This document shows, in pieces, positions 1 to 6,553 of a DNA stretch of 60,863 bases. The notes under the pieces were generated by a model. It saw nothing but the letters and a program-made list of their open reading frames with translations. It was not told where the DNA came from and did not search any database. Both the position numbers and the translations under genes were made by a program. Within the stretch, counting starts at the first letter, position 1. Each line of letters begins with the position of its first letter. Source of the DNA: Alphaproteobacteria bacterium (GTDB lineage: Bacteria > Pseudomonadota > Alphaproteobacteria > Ferrovibrionales > Ferrovibrionaceae); assembly GCA_026126165.1 (NCBI GenBank), contig JAHCJR010000009.1:1-60863 (forward strand), written 5' to 3'.

Positions 1-709
1 GCTCGCCGTCCGCCACCTGGTACCCGTGATGCAGCACGACGATGCGGTCCGCGAGCGCGCGCACCACGTCCATCTTGTGCTCGACCAGCAGGATGGTCTT
101 GTCGCCCTGTCCCTTGATGTGATGGATAAGGTCGAGAATGACCGGTACTTCGTCGACGCTCATGCCCGCCGTCGGTTCGTCGAACATGAAAATGTCCGGC
201 TCCAGAGCCAGCAGGATCGCCACTTCGAGCTTGCGCTTGTCGCCATGCGGCAGGGCCGCTGCCAGCTCGTCGCGCCGGTCGGCCAGATTGACCCGGTGGA
301 GATAATGCTCCGCCCGCTCGATCACGTCGCGATGGCCGCTCCAGAGCGAGAAGAGATTGAGACCGAGGCCGGCGCGCGCCTGGACGGCGAGCCGCACATT
401 CTCCCTGACCGTCAGGTTGGGAAAGAGATTCGTGAGCTGGAAGGCCCGGCCGATGCCGCGCCGCGTGCGCTCGGGCGCCGACAGGCCGCTCACGTCCTCG
501 CCAAACAGGCGGATCCGCCCGGCAGAGGCTTTGAGTTGACCCGAGACCAGATTGAAGAACGTCGTCTTGCCGGCACCGTTCGGGCCGACGATGGCGGTGA
601 GAGTGCCGGGATGAAACGCGCAGCTCACGTTGTTGACCGCCACATGACCGCCGAAGCGGATGGTCAGTTCCTCGGTCTCGAGGACCGGTCGCTCCTCGGG
701 CGCGGACAT
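1..709 (-). CDS. livG: Branched-chain amino acid ABC transporter ATP-binding protein, LivG type (partial)
   Basis: This gene runs off the left edge, so only the first 236 codons are seen. It reads as the cytoplasmic ATPase of a Liv/urea-type (HAAT family) importer. The Walker A motif is GPNGAGKT near residue 40. The signature region is LPHGDKRKLEVA, the LivG form of the ABC signature, and Walker B is DIFMFDEPTAGMS. The H-loop is LLVEHKMDVV. The ATG at 709 begins MSAPEERPVLETEELTIRFGG. It lies 122 bases downstream of the binding-protein gene on the same strand, with a strong stem-loop between, so the two belong to one transport operon. The permease genes must lie to the left. Substrate cannot be told from the ATPase; amino acids, amides or urea are all possible. 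Confidence 0.93.
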   Translation of the reverse strand, partial: MSAPEERPVLETEELTIRFGGHVAVNNVSCAFHPGTLTAIVGPNGAGKTTFFNLVSGQLKASAGRIRLFGEDVSGLSAPERTRRGIGRAFQLTNLFPNLTVRENVRLAVQARAGLGLNLFSLWSGHRDVIERAEHYLHRVNLADRRDELAAALPHGDKRKLEVAILLALEPDIFMFDEPTAGMSVDEVPVILDLIHHIKGQGDKTILLVEHKMDVVRALADRIVVLHHGYQVADGE

Positions 710-793
710 ACTTCCGTCCCCCCTTGCGGTTTCCAGCGAAATCCCAGCCATCCTTCGTCGCCCCCTTGCCTGTCGCGGCAAAGGGGCCTCCGA

Positions 794-822
794 CCCGCCC
801 TCCCCGCGCGGGAGAGGGCGGG
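794..822 (-). other. Strong stem-loop between binding-protein gene and livG
   Basis: CCCGCCCTC (794-802) pairs perfectly with GAGGGCGGG (814-822), and an inner CCCG/CGGG extends the stem. There is no U-run on the minus-strand transcript, so it is not a classical intrinsic terminator. In binding-protein transporters such hairpins usually stabilise or attenuate the message, so that the binding protein is made in excess over the membrane parts. That role is inferred. Confidence 0.55.
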
Positions 823-831
823 AGGCTGCGT

Positions 832-2025
832 TCAGCGCTTGTTGCGGACCGGCAGCGGCATCTCTTCCGCCTTGATCTCGCGAACCAGCTCGAGCAGGTC
901 CCATTCGCCCTGCTGGTCCTTCTTGATGCGGAAGTGATACATGCTCTGCTGCGCCTGATGATCCTCCTTGCGGAAGGTCATCTTGCCCTTGGGCGTGTCG
1001 AACTCCATGCCCTCCATGGCGGCGATCAGCTTCTCGGTATCGGTCGATCCGGCCTTACGGATGGCCGTCACCGCCGCCATCGCCGCCGCCATGCCGCCGG
1101 CGGTGAAGAAGTCGGGCGGCGCGTTGAAGCGCTTGGTGTGTTCCTGCACCAGCCAGTCGTTCATCGGGTTCTTGGGAAACGCGTAGTAGTAATAGACCGC
1201 GCCTTCGAGGCCGGCGAACTGCCGCCAGCTCTTCATCACCGGCAGGATGTTGCCACCCGGCGCCAGCTCGATCCCGTAGCGCTCCGGTTTCAGGTCGATG
1301 AGCTTGGAGAGCGGATGCGGACCGGCCCAGGTGATGGCGATGATCTTGCGCCCCTGACGGTCCTTCAGCGCATCGAACAGCCGCTGCGCGTGCGCGGTGA
1401 AGTCCGTGGTCTGCTGCGGCGCATATTCCTCGAACACGACCTGCGGTCCGCCCTTGGTCGCGGCCAGGGCTTCCTTGAGCGAGGCCACGCCGTCGCGGCC
1501 GAACGCATAGTCCTGCGCCAGGGTGGCGACATTCACCTGCCCCTTGCCGAGCGCGACGGCACCGGCCAGCGCATCCTGCGTCGAGTTGCGCGAGGTGCGG
1601 AAGATGTAACGGTTCCACTTCTCGCCCGTGATCGAATCCGCCACCGCCGGCTCGACCAGCAGGATCTTCTTGTATTCCTCGGCAACCGGGAGCATGGCAA
1701 GCGCCGCCGCCGACGAGGTCGTGCCGATGGCGAGATCGACCTTCTCATCGCCATACATTTCCGCGAGGAGCGCCTTGGCCACGTCCGGCTTGATCTGGTC
1801 GTCTTTCTCGATGACCACGATCTTGCGGCCGTCGATGGCCATAGTGCCCTTGGTCGCATATTCCAGGCCCAGCATGACGCCGGTCACGGTCTGCTTCGCA
1901 TAGGCTTCAAGCGGCCCGGTCTTGCCGGCGATCAGCGCGATCTTGATATCCCGGCCCTGCGCCAGCGTGGGGCTCGCGACCAGCAGCGCGGCGAGGCCGA
2001 CAGCGGCCAGCATCGTGCGTTTCAT
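832..2025 (-). CDS. Branched-chain amino acid-type ABC transporter substrate-binding protein
   Basis: Periplasmic receptor (397 aa) of the Liv-type importer whose ATPase follows. The ATG at 2025 gives MKRTMLAAVGLAALLVASPTLAQ, a clean Sec signal peptide with cleavage after AQ, then GRDIKIALIAGKTGPLEAYA, the usual start of a Peripla_BP_6 fold. Further upstream in-frame codons only add sequence before the signal peptide. A ribosome site (AGGAAAGGGAC) sits just before this ATG. The body holds typical features such as AIGTTSSAAALAMLPVAEE and the mid-domain TLAQDYAFGRDGV. A sigma-54 promoter lies about 75 bases upstream of the ATG. The ligand is not evident from sequence; amino acids, amides or aromatic acids are possible. 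Confidence 0.92.
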   Translation of the reverse strand: MKRTMLAAVGLAALLVASPTLAQGRDIKIALIAGKTGPLEAYAKQTVTGVMLGLEYATKGTMAIDGRKIVVIEKDDQIKPDVAKALLAEMYGDEKVDLAIGTTSSAAALAMLPVAEEYKKILLVEPAVADSITGEKWNRYIFRTSRNSTQDALAGAVALGKGQVNVATLAQDYAFGRDGVASLKEALAATKGGPQVVFEEYAPQQTTDFTAHAQRLFDALKDRQGRKIIAITWAGPHPLSKLIDLKPERYGIELAPGGNILPVMKSWRQFAGLEGAVYYYYAFPKNPMNDWLVQEHTKRFNAPPDFFTAGGMAAAMAAVTAIRKAGSTDTEKLIAAMEGMEFDTPKGKMTFRKEDHQAQQSMYHFRIKKDQQGEWDLLELVREIKAEEMPLPVRNKR

Positions 2026-2100
2026 GATGTGTCCCTTTCCTCTCCCGAGCCGCCGCAGGAGTCTCGTTCTTGATTGCAGGGGCGGCTTGCCAAACCCATA

Positions 2101-2116
2101 CGCAATTTCCGTGCCG
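2101..2116 (-). promoter_or_regulatory. Sigma-54 (RpoN) promoter of the binding-protein/liv operon
   Basis: On the minus strand the sequence is CGGCACGGAAATTGCG. The -24 GG (2115-2114) and -12 GC (2103-2102) are exactly ten bases apart, and the flanks match the TGGCAC-N5-TTGC consensus apart from the first T. It points at the binding-protein gene, giving a leader of roughly 65 bases. The adjacent sigma-54 activator gene makes the assignment strong. Confidence 0.85.
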
Positions 2117-2189
2117 CTCAGGATTCGATGGAAATCCCCACCGGTCCGCCGGATTCGCGCACAGCCATGAAACAATCTGGCAGGCAGCG

Positions 2190-2209
2190 TTGTCCGGATT
2201 TCCGGACAA
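2190..2209. promoter_or_regulatory. Upstream activator palindrome A
   Basis: TTGTCCGGATTTCCGGACAA has perfect 9-base arms. It lies about 90 bases upstream of the sigma-54 promoter, the usual distance for an enhancer of a bacterial enhancer-binding protein. It shares TGTCC-GA...C-GACA with two further sites closer to the regulator gene. Likely bound by the Fis-type helix-turn-helix of the neighbouring activator (inference). Confidence 0.7.
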
Positions 2210-2258
2210 TAACGTTCTCGGTCACCCTAATTCTTTGTATTTAATTATATATTTCTCA

Positions 2259-2278
2259 CTGTCCTGAAAATCAGACAG
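2259..2278. promoter_or_regulatory. Upstream activator palindrome B
   Basis: CTGTCCTGAAAATCAGACAG is an imperfect palindrome with CTGTC/GACAG outer arms. It resembles site A at 12 of 20 positions. It overlaps the stop codon of the activator gene, and an AT-rich stretch (2231-2256) separates it from site A, as expected for a bent enhancer-promoter loop. Confidence 0.55.
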
Positions 2279-3731
2279 CTCTTTGCCTGACCGGATTTTC
2301 AGACAGAAGGCCATGCGCGCTCAGCTTTTCGTAAAACTGGGCGCGACTGATCCCCAAGGCGCGCGCTGCATGCGCCCGCACGCCGCCGGCTGCGTCGAGG
2401 GCTGACAGGATCGCAGCCCGTTCGGCTTCCGCCATGACCTCGCGCAAGGGTCGTACCGCGGCCACGCCCTCGGGAGACGGGAGGTCCTGGATCGCCCTGC
2501 CGTCCGGCAGGAGACCATCGAAGTGGCCGGACCCCAGGGTCGCCGCCTCCGTAGCGGCGACCGCCTGTTCCAGGATGTTCTTGAGTTCGCGCACGTTTCC
2601 CGGCCAGTCATGCCGCGCCAGCCGCGCAATGGCGGACGCCGAAACTTCCCGGATCCGGCCGCCTGCGGAGAGCGCCATGCCTTCCAGGATCGCCGCGCAG
2701 AGCGCCGGCAGGTCGGACAGTCTTTCCCTGAGCGGCGGGATGACCAGCGGCAGGACATTCAGGCGGTAGTAGAGGTCGGCGCGGAAGCTGCCCTGTTCGA
2801 CCATCCGCCTGAGGTCCCGGCTGGTCGCGGCGATCACCCGCACATCGACGGGGATCAGGCGGTTGGAGCCGAGCGGTTCGACCTCGCGTTCCTGGAGTAC
2901 CCGGAGCAGCTTGGCCTGGAGCGTCAGCGGCATGTCGCCCACTTCGTCGAGAAACAGCGTGCCGCCATCGGCTAGCTGGAACTTGCCCGGCCTGTCCTTC
3001 GGGCCGGCGCCGGTATAGGCGCCCGGCGCGGCGCCGAACAGCTCGCCTTCGAGCAGCGATTCCGGTATCGCGGCAGTGTTGATTCCGACCAGTGGCCGAC
3101 TGGCCCGCGGACTGGCGGCATGGATGGCATGGGCCAGCAGTTCCTTCCCGGTACCGGTTTCGCCAAGCAGGAGAACCGTGCTGTCGCGCTCGGCGGCGCG
3201 CATCGCCTGCTCCTTGAGTTCGCGCACCCTGCCGCTCTGGCCGACGAACTGGCTGATGCTGTATTTCGCACCGCGTCCGGCGGCAAGTTCGCGCCGCGCC
3301 CGCGCCAGGTCCTCGTGCATGCGCTGGAACTTGGAGACCAGCGGCTTGAGCGCCTGCAGCCGGTCGTAGAGAATGATGCCAAGCGCTCCCGTGACCTTGC
3401 CGCGTTCATCGAAGAGGGGAATGCGCGAGACCACCATCTGGCGCTTGTTCACCGTGAAGACGTCGAGCAGGTCCGCACGCCCCGTATCCACGACGCGACG
3501 CATCAGGCTGTCGGGTATCACCTCCTCGACCGGACGGCCCTCGATCGGTTCGGTCCCGTTCCAGCCCAGCAGCGCCCGATACTTGTCGTTCATCCACACG
3601 ATCCGCGCTTCCCGGTCGATGGCGACCGCGCCCTCGTAGAGACTGTCGAACAGTTTGAGCAGAGTGCGCGCCGCCTGGCTGCGCAGGCTGGCTTCGGTCG
3701 TGACCGGATGCGGCGGGCGTTTCGTTACCAA
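2271..3731 (-). CDS. Sigma-54-dependent transcriptional activator (PAS - AAA+ - Fis HTH)
   Basis: 486-residue bacterial enhancer-binding protein. Residues about 20-140 form a PAS sensor ([23 protein letters not shown]). The AAA+ core has Walker A GETGTGKE, the sigma-54 contact loop GAYTGA (a Tyr form of GAFTGA), Walker [14 protein letters not shown] and the arginine-finger region [14 protein letters not shown]. The C-terminus is a Fis-type helix-turn-helix ([15 protein letters not shown]). The start is TTG at 3731: GGGAGG sits seven bases upstream and the PAS domain begins soon after. It lies head-to-tail upstream of the binding-protein gene, with a sigma-54 promoter and three palindromes in between, so it probably turns on that importer. 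What its PAS domain senses is unknown. Confidence 0.94.
   Translation of the reverse strand: MVTKRPPHPVTTEASLRSQAARTLLKLFDSLYEGAVAIDREARIVWMNDKYRALLGWNGTEPIEGRPVEEVIPDSLMRRVVDTGRADLLDVFTVNKRQMVVSRIPLFDERGKVTGALGIILYDRLQALKPLVSKFQRMHEDLARARRELAAGRGAKYSISQFVGQSGRVRELKEQAMRAAERDSTVLLLGETGTGKELLAHAIHAASPRASRPLVGINTAAIPESLLEGELFGAAPGAYTGAGPKDRPGKFQLADGGTLFLDEVGDMPLTLQAKLLRVLQEREVEPLGSNRLIPVDVRVIAATSRDLRRMVEQGSFRADLYYRLNVLPLVIPPLRERLSDLPALCAAILEGMALSAGGRIREVSASAIARLARHDWPGNVRELKNILEQAVAATEAATLGSGHFDGLLPDGRAIQDLPSPEGVAAVRPLREVMAEAERAAILSALDAAGGVRAHAARALGISRAQFYEKLSAHGLLSENPVRQRAV
2287..2306. promoter_or_regulatory. Upstream activator palindrome C (inside the end of the regulator gene)
   Basis: CTGACCGGATTTTCAGACAG matches site A at 15 of 20 positions and shares its right arm with site B. 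It lies in the last codons of the activator gene, 28 bases centre-to-centre from site B. Three related sites in about 115 bases suggest cooperative binding. Confidence 0.5.
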
Positions 3732-3807
3732 CTCAGCGCCTCCCTGCCCCGGGATAGGATGCTAGGCGGCCGGCGCTCGCGACACAAGCCGCCGTCCGCG
3801 CGCGGTG

Positions 3808-4515
3808 CTATTCTTCGCCCGAAGGGCCAAGACGCGCGGCCACCGCTTCGAGCCGGGCACGGTCCTTGATGTAGAGGCTTTTGTCCTTGCGGCGGACGAT
3901 GCCACTCGACTGAAGCTGGCTGATGACCCGCGCCACCGTCTCCCGGGTGGTCGAGGCACGCCCGGCAATCTGGCTCTGGGTCGGCATCGGATAGATCAGC
4001 CAGGAATTGGGCTGCAACGGGTCGGGTTCGGCCATGCGGAGCAGTTCCAGATGGACACGCTGTACCGCGCCGAGCGTCGAGAGATCCATGATCCGCTCGT
4101 TCGAGGTCCTGATGATGCGCACCAGCCGGCTCAGGACCAAATGCATGATCTGCGGATTCTTGAGAAGGACGTCGTTGAAGATCTCGGGCGTCACGGTGGC
4201 CACCAGGCACCGTTCCGCCGCCACCACCGAGGCCGAGCGCGGCTCACCGTCGATCGCCGAGAGTTCGCCGAAGAAGCCGCCGGCGCCGACCGAGGCATAG
4301 GCGATCTCGCGCCCGCCCAGCGAGTAATTGACCACGTTGACGCGGCCCTGGACGACGAAGAACACGTCCCGGCTCATGCTGGAACGGTCCAGCACCTGTT
4401 CGCCCGCCGCGTAGCGCCGCCAGACCGCCTGCTTTTCGAGCTGGCGCATGTCCGCCGGCGATAGGGACTTCAGCAACTCAATCGAATCGAGTCGCCCTTC
4501 CAGTGTCGTTGCCAT
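3808..4515 (-). CDS. CRP/FNR-family transcriptional regulator, CRP-like
   Basis: 235-residue regulator with an N-terminal cyclic-nucleotide-binding beta-roll and a C-terminal winged helix. The phosphate-binding cassette reads FFGELSAIDGEPRSASV. It keeps the Gly-Glu-Leu and Arg-Ser pair that bind cAMP in E. coli CRP. There are no FNR-type N-terminal cysteines. The recognition helix TTRETVARV keeps the Arg, Glu and Arg that read TGTGA in CRP. Two CRP-type palindromes lie upstream on the same side, beyond a 38-residue membrane protein gene. Start ATG 4515. With three adenylate cyclases in this window, a genuine cAMP receptor is a fair inference. Some alphaproteobacterial paralogues do bind other ligands. 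Confidence 0.9.
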   Translation of the reverse strand: MATTLEGRLDSIELLKSLSPADMRQLEKQAVWRRYAAGEQVLDRSSMSRDVFFVVQGRVNVVNYSLGGREIAYASVGAGGFFGELSAIDGEPRSASVVAAERCLVATVTPEIFNDVLLKNPQIMHLVLSRLVRIIRTSNERIMDLSTLGAVQRVHLELLRMAEPDPLQPNSWLIYPMPTQSQIAGRASTTRETVARVISQLQSSGIVRRKDKSLYIKDRARLEAVAARLGPSGEE

Positions 4516-4614
4516 GACCCCGCCCCCGTTCAGCGTCTCCTTTTCTTACACGAAAATGGACGCTTCCGGGCAATTCTTTAACGCAAGGCGCGCGCGGGCA
4601 AAGCAGGCCGGCGA

Positions 4615-4731
4615 TCAGGCGCCGGCCAGAACCGGCACCATGAACAGCATGGCCACCAGGCCGATGGCCATGAAGGCGTTGAGCACCCTGCCGGCCAGGT
4701 CGACGATCAGTTTCCCGTGCTTGCTTGTCAT
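4615..4731 (-). CDS. 38-residue single-pass membrane protein, unknown function
   Basis: Short gene starting MTSKHGKLIVDLAGRVLNAFM with a hydrophobic C-terminal half (AIGLVAMLFMVPVLAGA) long enough for one membrane span. A GGGGGAAG ribosome site lies five bases before the ATG at 4731. It is read in the same direction as the crp-like gene 99 bases downstream and lies between that gene and two CRP-like palindromes, so it may be the first gene of a crp transcript. I do not recognise a family. The strong ribosome site and membrane pattern argue for a real gene, but it is too short to be certain. Confidence 0.5.
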   Translation of the reverse strand: MTSKHGKLIVDLAGRVLNAFMAIGLVAMLFMVPVLAGA

Positions 4732-4787
4732 GGCTTCCCCCGTCCTCGTTGCCGGGGACCAGTGAAACCCGGCCAGCCATTGCCGGC

Positions 4788-4803
4788 AGTGACAGGGCTC
4801 ACC
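4788..4803. promoter_or_regulatory. CRP-like palindrome (GTGA-N6-TCAC)
   Basis: AGTGACAGGGCTCACC has the CRP spacing of six bases between GTGA and TCAC. It lies 57 bases upstream of the small membrane protein gene that precedes the crp-like gene, so it is placed to act on that transcript. Confidence 0.5.
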
Positions 4804-4869
4804 CGTCCGGCGTGCGCGCTGTCACGGCGGGCATCGTTCCCGCCAATCCCGGAAGCCGTACCGATCCGT

Positions 4870-4885
4870 TGTGATGCCTGTCACA
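4870..4885. promoter_or_regulatory. CRP-like palindrome (perfect TGTGA-N6-TCACA)
   Basis: TGTGATGCCTGTCACA is an exact match to the E. coli CRP core. The recognition helix of the nearby CRP-like regulator is also of the TGTGA-reading type. Together with the site 82 bases away it suggests autoregulation, or control of a possible small RNA on the plus strand. Confidence 0.6.
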
Positions 4886-4918
4886 GCCCGTACCGCGCAG
4901 CCGCGCTAGAAGAAAGCT

Positions 4919-4987
4919 GCCTCCGCAAGGAGGCGCCAACCCCTTGAGACCCCACTCGCCCCGGAAAGCCTCCGGGGCTTCTTTTTT
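4919..4987 (+). ncRNA. Possible small RNA ending in an intrinsic terminator
   Basis: A GCCTCC-GCAA-GGAGGC hairpin with a GNRA-type loop (4919-4934) is followed by a single-stranded stretch and then a classic terminator. No plus-strand protein gene lies upstream to use that terminator. The GGAGG in the stem could mimic or pair with ribosome-binding sites. The 5' end and promoter are not defined; transcription could begin anywhere in 4740-4910. Confidence 0.35.
4958..4987 (+). terminator. Rho-independent terminator
   Basis: CCCCGGA (4959-4965) pairs with TCCGGGG (4971-4977) across a five-base loop, followed by CTTCTTTTTT. Orientation is plus strand. The only candidate transcript is a non-coding RNA, since no plus-strand protein gene lies in 3732-4957. 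Confidence 0.8.
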
Positions 4988-5018
4988 CAGTGGATCCGGT
5001 ACCCGGTCGCGGCGCGCC

Positions 5019-5225
5019 TCAGCGCGTGCCGGGCCGATAGGCGGCCAGCTGCACCAGCTCGCCGCGCGTGAAACCGCCCGCTCCGCCGGTGCGTGGGCGC
5101 CGCACCGAAAATGGCAGGATTTCCGCATCTTCCCGCCGCCCCAGGCCGGCCAGGCCGCGCCAGTAAGCCGCGCCCAGCTCCGCGGCCAGCAGCCACGGCA
5201 TCACCGGATAGAGGAGCAGCGACAT
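5019..5225 (-). CDS. Small hypothetical protein (68 aa)
   Basis: Reads MSLLLYPVMPWLLAAELGAA then YWRGLAGLGRREDAEILPF, with a hydrophobic N-terminus that could be a membrane anchor and an arginine-rich tail. An alternative ATG lies at 5231. An AGAGGG run lies upstream at a slightly long spacing. I do not recognise a family. It is divergent from the phasin gene, and about 250 bases separate the two starts. It may be a real small gene or a chance frame; codon use is similar to its neighbours. Confidence 0.4.
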   Translation of the reverse strand: MSLLLYPVMPWLLAAELGAAYWRGLAGLGRREDAEILPFSVRRPRTGGAGGFTRGELVQLAAYRPGTR

Positions 5226-5476
5226 ATGCATCTATAGACAAGCCCTCTGGGTGGACTTATGCTGAATTGTCACATAGACAAGTTAATAATTCCATCAACT
5301 TAAGCATCACACGCAGACGCAAGTCCGTTACTGCGCGCGCGAAAGAATAAAGTTTCACACGAAACGGCTGATATTCTGACCTTTCCGCCCGCCGCCAGGC
5401 ATTTTTGTTCGCAACTGCGAAATGGTGGAGTCCACACGACATTCGCGCGAAAGCGCGCACGAATCGGGAGGGGCCG
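5226..5476. other. Intergenic region upstream of the phasin gene
   Basis: A 250-base region with lower GC than its surroundings. It holds a direct repeat ATAGACAAG (5234-5242 and 5274-5282, exactly 40 bases apart) and an inverted repeat TTGTC-N5-GACAA (5267-5281) overlapping the second copy. These are candidate operators for the divergent small gene or the phasin. I saw no good CTGC/GCAG array of the PhaR type. Confidence 0.4.
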
Positions 5477-5887
5477 ATGCAGAAACCAAAGGGATTGGCC
5501 GGCGAGTCGGGGCAGCTTTTCGATGGCCAGGCTGCCTTCCTCGAAGCGCAGAAACAGCGGCTCGAGACGCTGTCTCGGGCGCAATGCGAACTGCTCCGCC
5601 AGTTCGAGACCATGAACCGCGAGGTCATGGAGGGCTGGCAGGAATCGGCCGAGCAGGTGCGCGAGATCGCCGCGCAGGCCGCAAGCAATCCGGCGGAGGC
5701 GACCAGGCTTTATTTCGACCTGATGACCCGCCAGATGGAACGCATGATCGATCAGGGCCGCCGCTTCTCGGAGCGCTGGATGAGCATCGTGCAGACCAGC
5801 GCCTCCGAAATGAGCGAGGCCGGGGGCGCCACGGCGGGCGAAGGCGCGCAGCGCCGGCCGAAGGGGCCGCAGGCGGCCAACGGCTGA
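5477..5887 (+). CDS. Phasin family protein
   Basis: 136-residue, nearly all-helical amphipathic protein of the kind that coats polyhydroxyalkanoate granules. The central region (FLEAQKQRLETLSRAQCELL, then ARLYFDLMTRQ-like helices) has the heptad pattern of Phasin_2. The tail is rich in Ala, Gly and Gln. The ATG at 5477 is preceded by GGGAGGGG; codons further upstream are not phasin-like. No PHA synthase is present in the window, so it is a stand-alone phasin. Assignment rests on overall composition and pattern, since phasins are poorly conserved. Confidence 0.75.
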   Translation: MQKPKGLAGESGQLFDGQAAFLEAQKQRLETLSRAQCELLRQFETMNREVMEGWQESAEQVREIAAQAASNPAEATRLYFDLMTRQMERMIDQGRRFSERWMSIVQTSASEMSEAGGATAGEGAQRRPKGPQAANG

Positions 5888-6000
5888 CGCTGGTAACCTG
5901 CACGCGTGCTGGGAAATTGATCCGGGTGCATGTCGGGCGCGCCGCCGATAGGTTAGGCGCGTTCGGCGATTCTTACTGAATTTCGGGGGCATCCGGAAAA

Positions 6001-6534
6001 ATGCGTTGCCGGTCAGTCGCGGCTTTTGTCCTGCCATTTCTCGCGGTCCTCCAACCGAATCATCAGCCTGCCGCGCAGAACATGTTGCAGCGGCTGCTCT
6101 GGCACGATCAGACCAAGAGTTGCGTGCACGCCGTGCAGAACGAGCTTGGGCCGCAGGGCCGCAACCTCCGCTACCTGAAAATCGAGGATGTGAGCGCCTC
6201 GCGTGTCGAGCGAAGCATCCTCGACCAGGCACCGCCCGTCCGCGTCAGCGGCATCCTGGACATCGAAGGTGTATTCACCCTCGACGAACATGCGGTCCAG
6301 TGCGTCATGCGCAAGAGCGAGATCGACCTGCGCCAGCGCCCGGAGGGCACCCTCCCCCGCCACTGCCCGGACCTGCTCAAGCGGCTCGATGACGATGTCA
6401 GATGGCACGAAAGCCTCGGGTTTCGCCTGGGTGACGGCCGCTCCTCCCGGGCGAGGGTCGAATTCGGCTGCCGCTTCGCCGACGATCAATCCCTGAAAGT
6501 GCATTTCTTCGAGCCGCTGCGCGCAGCCCGTTGA
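6001..6534 (+). CDS. Hypothetical secreted protein
   Basis: 177 residues with a likely Sec signal (MRCRSVAAFVLPFLAVLQ). The mature part has cysteines at HDQTKSCVHAV, EHAVQCVMR, RHCPDLL and EFGCRF, a spacing that could give two disulfides in the periplasm. GC-rich third codon positions support this strand over the overlapping minus-strand frame. It ends 19 bases before the end of the convergent BTAD regulator gene. I do not recognise a family and can give no function. Confidence 0.6.
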   Translation: MRCRSVAAFVLPFLAVLQPNHQPAAQNMLQRLLWHDQTKSCVHAVQNELGPQGRNLRYLKIEDVSASRVERSILDQAPPVRVSGILDIEGVFTLDEHAVQCVMRKSEIDLRQRPEGTLPRHCPDLLKRLDDDVRWHESLGFRLGDGRSSRARVEFGCRFADDQSLKVHFFEPLRAAR

Positions 6535-6553
6535 GCCTCGCCGCCCGCGCCGC

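Noticed and set aside
6013-6504. 163-codon minus-strand frame
   Set aside because: The plus-strand frame has a signal peptide, spaced cysteines and better third-position GC.
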